33,703 nucleotides of DNA from Streptomyces jumonjinensis (GTDB taxonomy: Bacteria > Actinomycetota > Actinomycetes > Streptomycetales > Streptomycetaceae): NCBI RefSeq assembly GCF_009600885.1, contig NZ_VCLA01000133.1, positions 55,913-89,615 of the forward strand, given 5' to 3'. Below, piece by piece: positions 32,321-33,703 of the stretch (position 1 is the stretch's first letter; every line of letters begins with the position of its first letter). The position numbers were made by a program, and so were the translations under genes. A model generated the notes under the pieces. That model was not told the DNA's origin and did not search any database. It saw nothing but the letters and a program-made list of their open reading frames with translations.

Positions 32321-33145
32321 ATGCCCGCTCCCCGCACCGTCCTGCTCACCGGCGCAGCAGGCGGACTCGGCACGCTGATGCGGGGGCTGCTGCCCGCGTA
32401 CGGCTATGAACTCCGGCTGTTCGACGCCAGGCCCATCGAGGGCGAGCCCACGGCGATCACCGCCGAACTCGCCGACACCGGGGCGCTGCGCGAGGCGGTC
32501 CGGGGCGTCGACGCGATCATCCATCTGGCGGGCATCTCGCTGGAAGCCCCCTTCGCGAAGATCCTCCGTTCAAACATCGAGGGGACGTACAACCTCTACG
32601 AGGCGGCGCGCGAGGAGGGGGTGCGGCGGATCGTCTTCGCCTCCAGCAATCACGCCGTCGGCTTCACCCCCCGGCCCCGGGGCGAGCCGCCCTTCGGACC
32701 GGGCGAGCTGATCCCCGTCGACACGCCGCGCCGCCCCGACACCTACTACGGGCTGTCCAAGTGCTTCGGCGAGGACCTCGCCCAGCTCTACTGGGACCAG
32801 CACGGGACGGAGACCGTCTCGGTGCGCATCGGCTCCTGCTTCATGGAGCCCTCGACGGTGCGGATGCTGTCGGTGTGGATGAGCCCCGGCGACGGCGCGC
32901 GGCTCTTCCACGCCGCGCTGACCGCCGAGGACGTGGGCCACACCGTGGTCTACGGATCGTCCGCCAACACCCGGCTGTGGTGGGATCTGAGCAGCGCGCG
33001 GGCGCTCGGCTACGAGCCGCGGGACGACTCGGAGCAGTACGCCCCGGGGCTCATCGCCGAGCAGGGCGAGCTCGACCCGGACGATCCGGACCACGCCTGT
33101 CTGGGCGGCCACTTCGTCACCCGTCCGCCGATGTGGCCCCACTGA
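32321..33145 (+). CDS. Uronate dehydrogenase
   Basis: A 274-residue short-chain dehydrogenase that oxidises D-glucuronate or D-galacturonate to the aldarolactone with NAD+. Shared with the Agrobacterium enzyme, as I recall it, are LLTGAAGGLG (GxxGxxG at 11-17), IIHLAGISLEAPF, NLYEAAREEG, IVFASSNHAVGF, the catalytic pair Tyr143/Lys147 in YYGLSKCFGE and VRIGSC followed by RMLSVWMS. The length equals that family's. ATG 32321 has GAGGAG at 32307-32312. It is divergent from the KdgD-like enzyme, which acts two steps later in the same route. Confidence 0.9.
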   Translation: MPAPRTVLLTGAAGGLGTLMRGLLPAYGYELRLFDARPIEGEPTAITAELADTGALREAVRGVDAIIHLAGISLEAPFAKILRSNIEGTYNLYEAAREEGVRRIVFASSNHAVGFTPRPRGEPPFGPGELIPVDTPRRPDTYYGLSKCFGEDLAQLYWDQHGTETVSVRIGSCFMEPSTVRMLSVWMSPGDGARLFHAALTAEDVGHTVVYGSSANTRLWWDLSSARALGYEPRDDSEQYAPGLIAEQGELDPDDPDHACLGGHFVTRPPMWPH

Positions 33146-33153
33146 GTGGCCCA

Positions 33154-33183
33154 GGCGGCCGGCGACGGGCCTCCCCGGCCGCC
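33154..33183 (+). terminator. Hairpin terminator after the uronate dehydrogenase gene
   Basis: GGCGGCCGG (33154-33162) and CCGGCCGCC (33175-33183) form a perfect 9-bp stem with a 12-nt loop, starting 9 bp after the stop. The rest of the gap, to 33356, holds no supported gene. Confidence 0.65.
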
Positions 33184-33356
33184 CGGTCCGGGGGCTGAGG
33201 ACGGACCGCCGAGGGCTTCGGGCCGAGCGCCAGGCGCTTCGGACCGACCGCCGCCACGGCCACCGGGCGGGTTCGCGGATACGGCCGAACGACGGTTCTC
33301 CGGACCGGGAGAAACCGGTAAGGGAACGGTAAAGCGCCCTCGCTCGTTATCCCGGC

Positions 33357-33703
33357 ATGACAGCTATGACCCCAGGCTCGAACATCCCTCTCTCCGCCGC
33401 CCGTATCGCGGTGGACGTCGCCGCCCCCGTGCGGCTCGACGTATCGGGCCTGCTGCTCACCGCCGACGGCAAGGTGCGCTCCGACGACGACTTCATCTTC
33501 TACAACCAGCCGGCCGGCCCGGGCGTCGCCTACCGCTCCGGCGGCGGCGCGGCCCCGGACGCGATCGTGGTGGACACCTCCGCCGTCCCGCCCGGCATCG
33601 AGAAGATCGTCGTCACGGCGAGTCCGGACGCCGCGGGGCAGACCTTCCAGGGCATCGAGCCCACCGCCACCGTCCGTGACGCGGAGAGCGGCGGCGTGCT
33701 CGC
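33357..33703 (+). CDS. TerD-domain protein, N-terminal part
   Basis: The frame runs from ATG 33357 to the window edge without a stop (115 whole codons seen). SGLLLTADGKVRSDDDFIFYNQP followed by GIEKIVVTASPDAAGQTF is the TerD-domain pattern: a beta-sandwich with the acidic DDDFIFYNQ loop that binds calcium, found in tellurite-resistance and stress proteins, of which Streptomyces has many. No clear ribosome binding site precedes ATG 33357 or the alternative ATG 33366. The C-terminal part, and any extra domain, lies outside the window. Confidence 0.85.
   Translation, partial: MTAMTPGSNIPLSAARIAVDVAAPVRLDVSGLLLTADGKVRSDDDFIFYNQPAGPGVAYRSGGGAAPDAIVVDTSAVPPGIEKIVVTASPDAAGQTFQGIEPTATVRDAESGGVL

Noticed and set aside
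1..33703. tRNA, rRNA, insertion sequences or attachment sites
   Set aside because: No tRNA-like cloverleaf, transposase or integrase sequence, or flanking att-type duplication was seen on reading both strands.

Overview
The window is chromosomal DNA of a Streptomyces or a close relative. G+C is very high with G/C at nearly every third codon position, start/stop overlaps are common (ATGA, TAATG, GTGA), terminators are mostly G+C hairpins without U tracts, and the content is typical of the genus (aerobic cobalamin genes, ectABCD, an LAETG cell-wall protein, IclR/AraC/GntR regulators). From memory and unchecked, the order resembles the cob-to-ect region of S. coelicolor.

Left part (1-10.4 kb): a rightward cobalamin operon holding the end of cobD/cbiB, then cobQ, a ChlI/ChlD-type chelatase, cobO and cobB, all overlapping by 1-7 nt. 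Next come a leftward ZIP metal transporter, a divergent gene that joins a CbiG C-terminal domain to the C-terminal half of a CobJ methyltransferase, and cobC. Together they cover late corrin-ring amidation, metal insertion, adenosylation and aminopropanol attachment. The ZIP protein may supply a divalent metal.

Middle part (10.6-20 kb): a leftward LAETG sortase-substrate protein, a leftward amidohydrolase, a rightward class V aminotransferase ending at a textbook intrinsic terminator, the rightward ectABCD operon (ectoine and 5-hydroxyectoine) behind an AT-rich leader, then a leftward class V aminotransferase and a FrnE/DsbA-like protein.

Right part (20.2-33.7 kb): an alpha-ketoglutarate-semialdehyde dehydrogenase divergent from an IclR regulator with a palindrome between them, an AraC regulator divergent from an NmrA-like oxidoreductase, a class B penicillin-binding protein, and a sugar-acid locus. 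That locus has a GntR regulator, a DapA-like aldolase/dehydratase, an IlvD/Edd sugar-acid dehydratase, an unrecognised enzyme-like protein, a KdgD-like dehydratase and a divergent uronate dehydrogenase. Uronate dehydrogenase, KdgD and the semialdehyde dehydrogenase are three of the four steps of the oxidative route from hexuronates to 2-oxoglutarate. The window ends inside a TerD-domain gene.

The most unusual signal is a set of short tandem arrays at gene boundaries. A 42-bp array repeats the last codons and the stop codon of the ZIP gene, keeping the reading frame. A 35-bp array repeats the GntR/DapA start-stop junction and makes four chained 12-codon mini-ORFs, each with its own ribosome binding site. 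A third array repeats the 3' end of the IlvD-type dehydratase. Smaller arrays lie in at least five other intergenic gaps.
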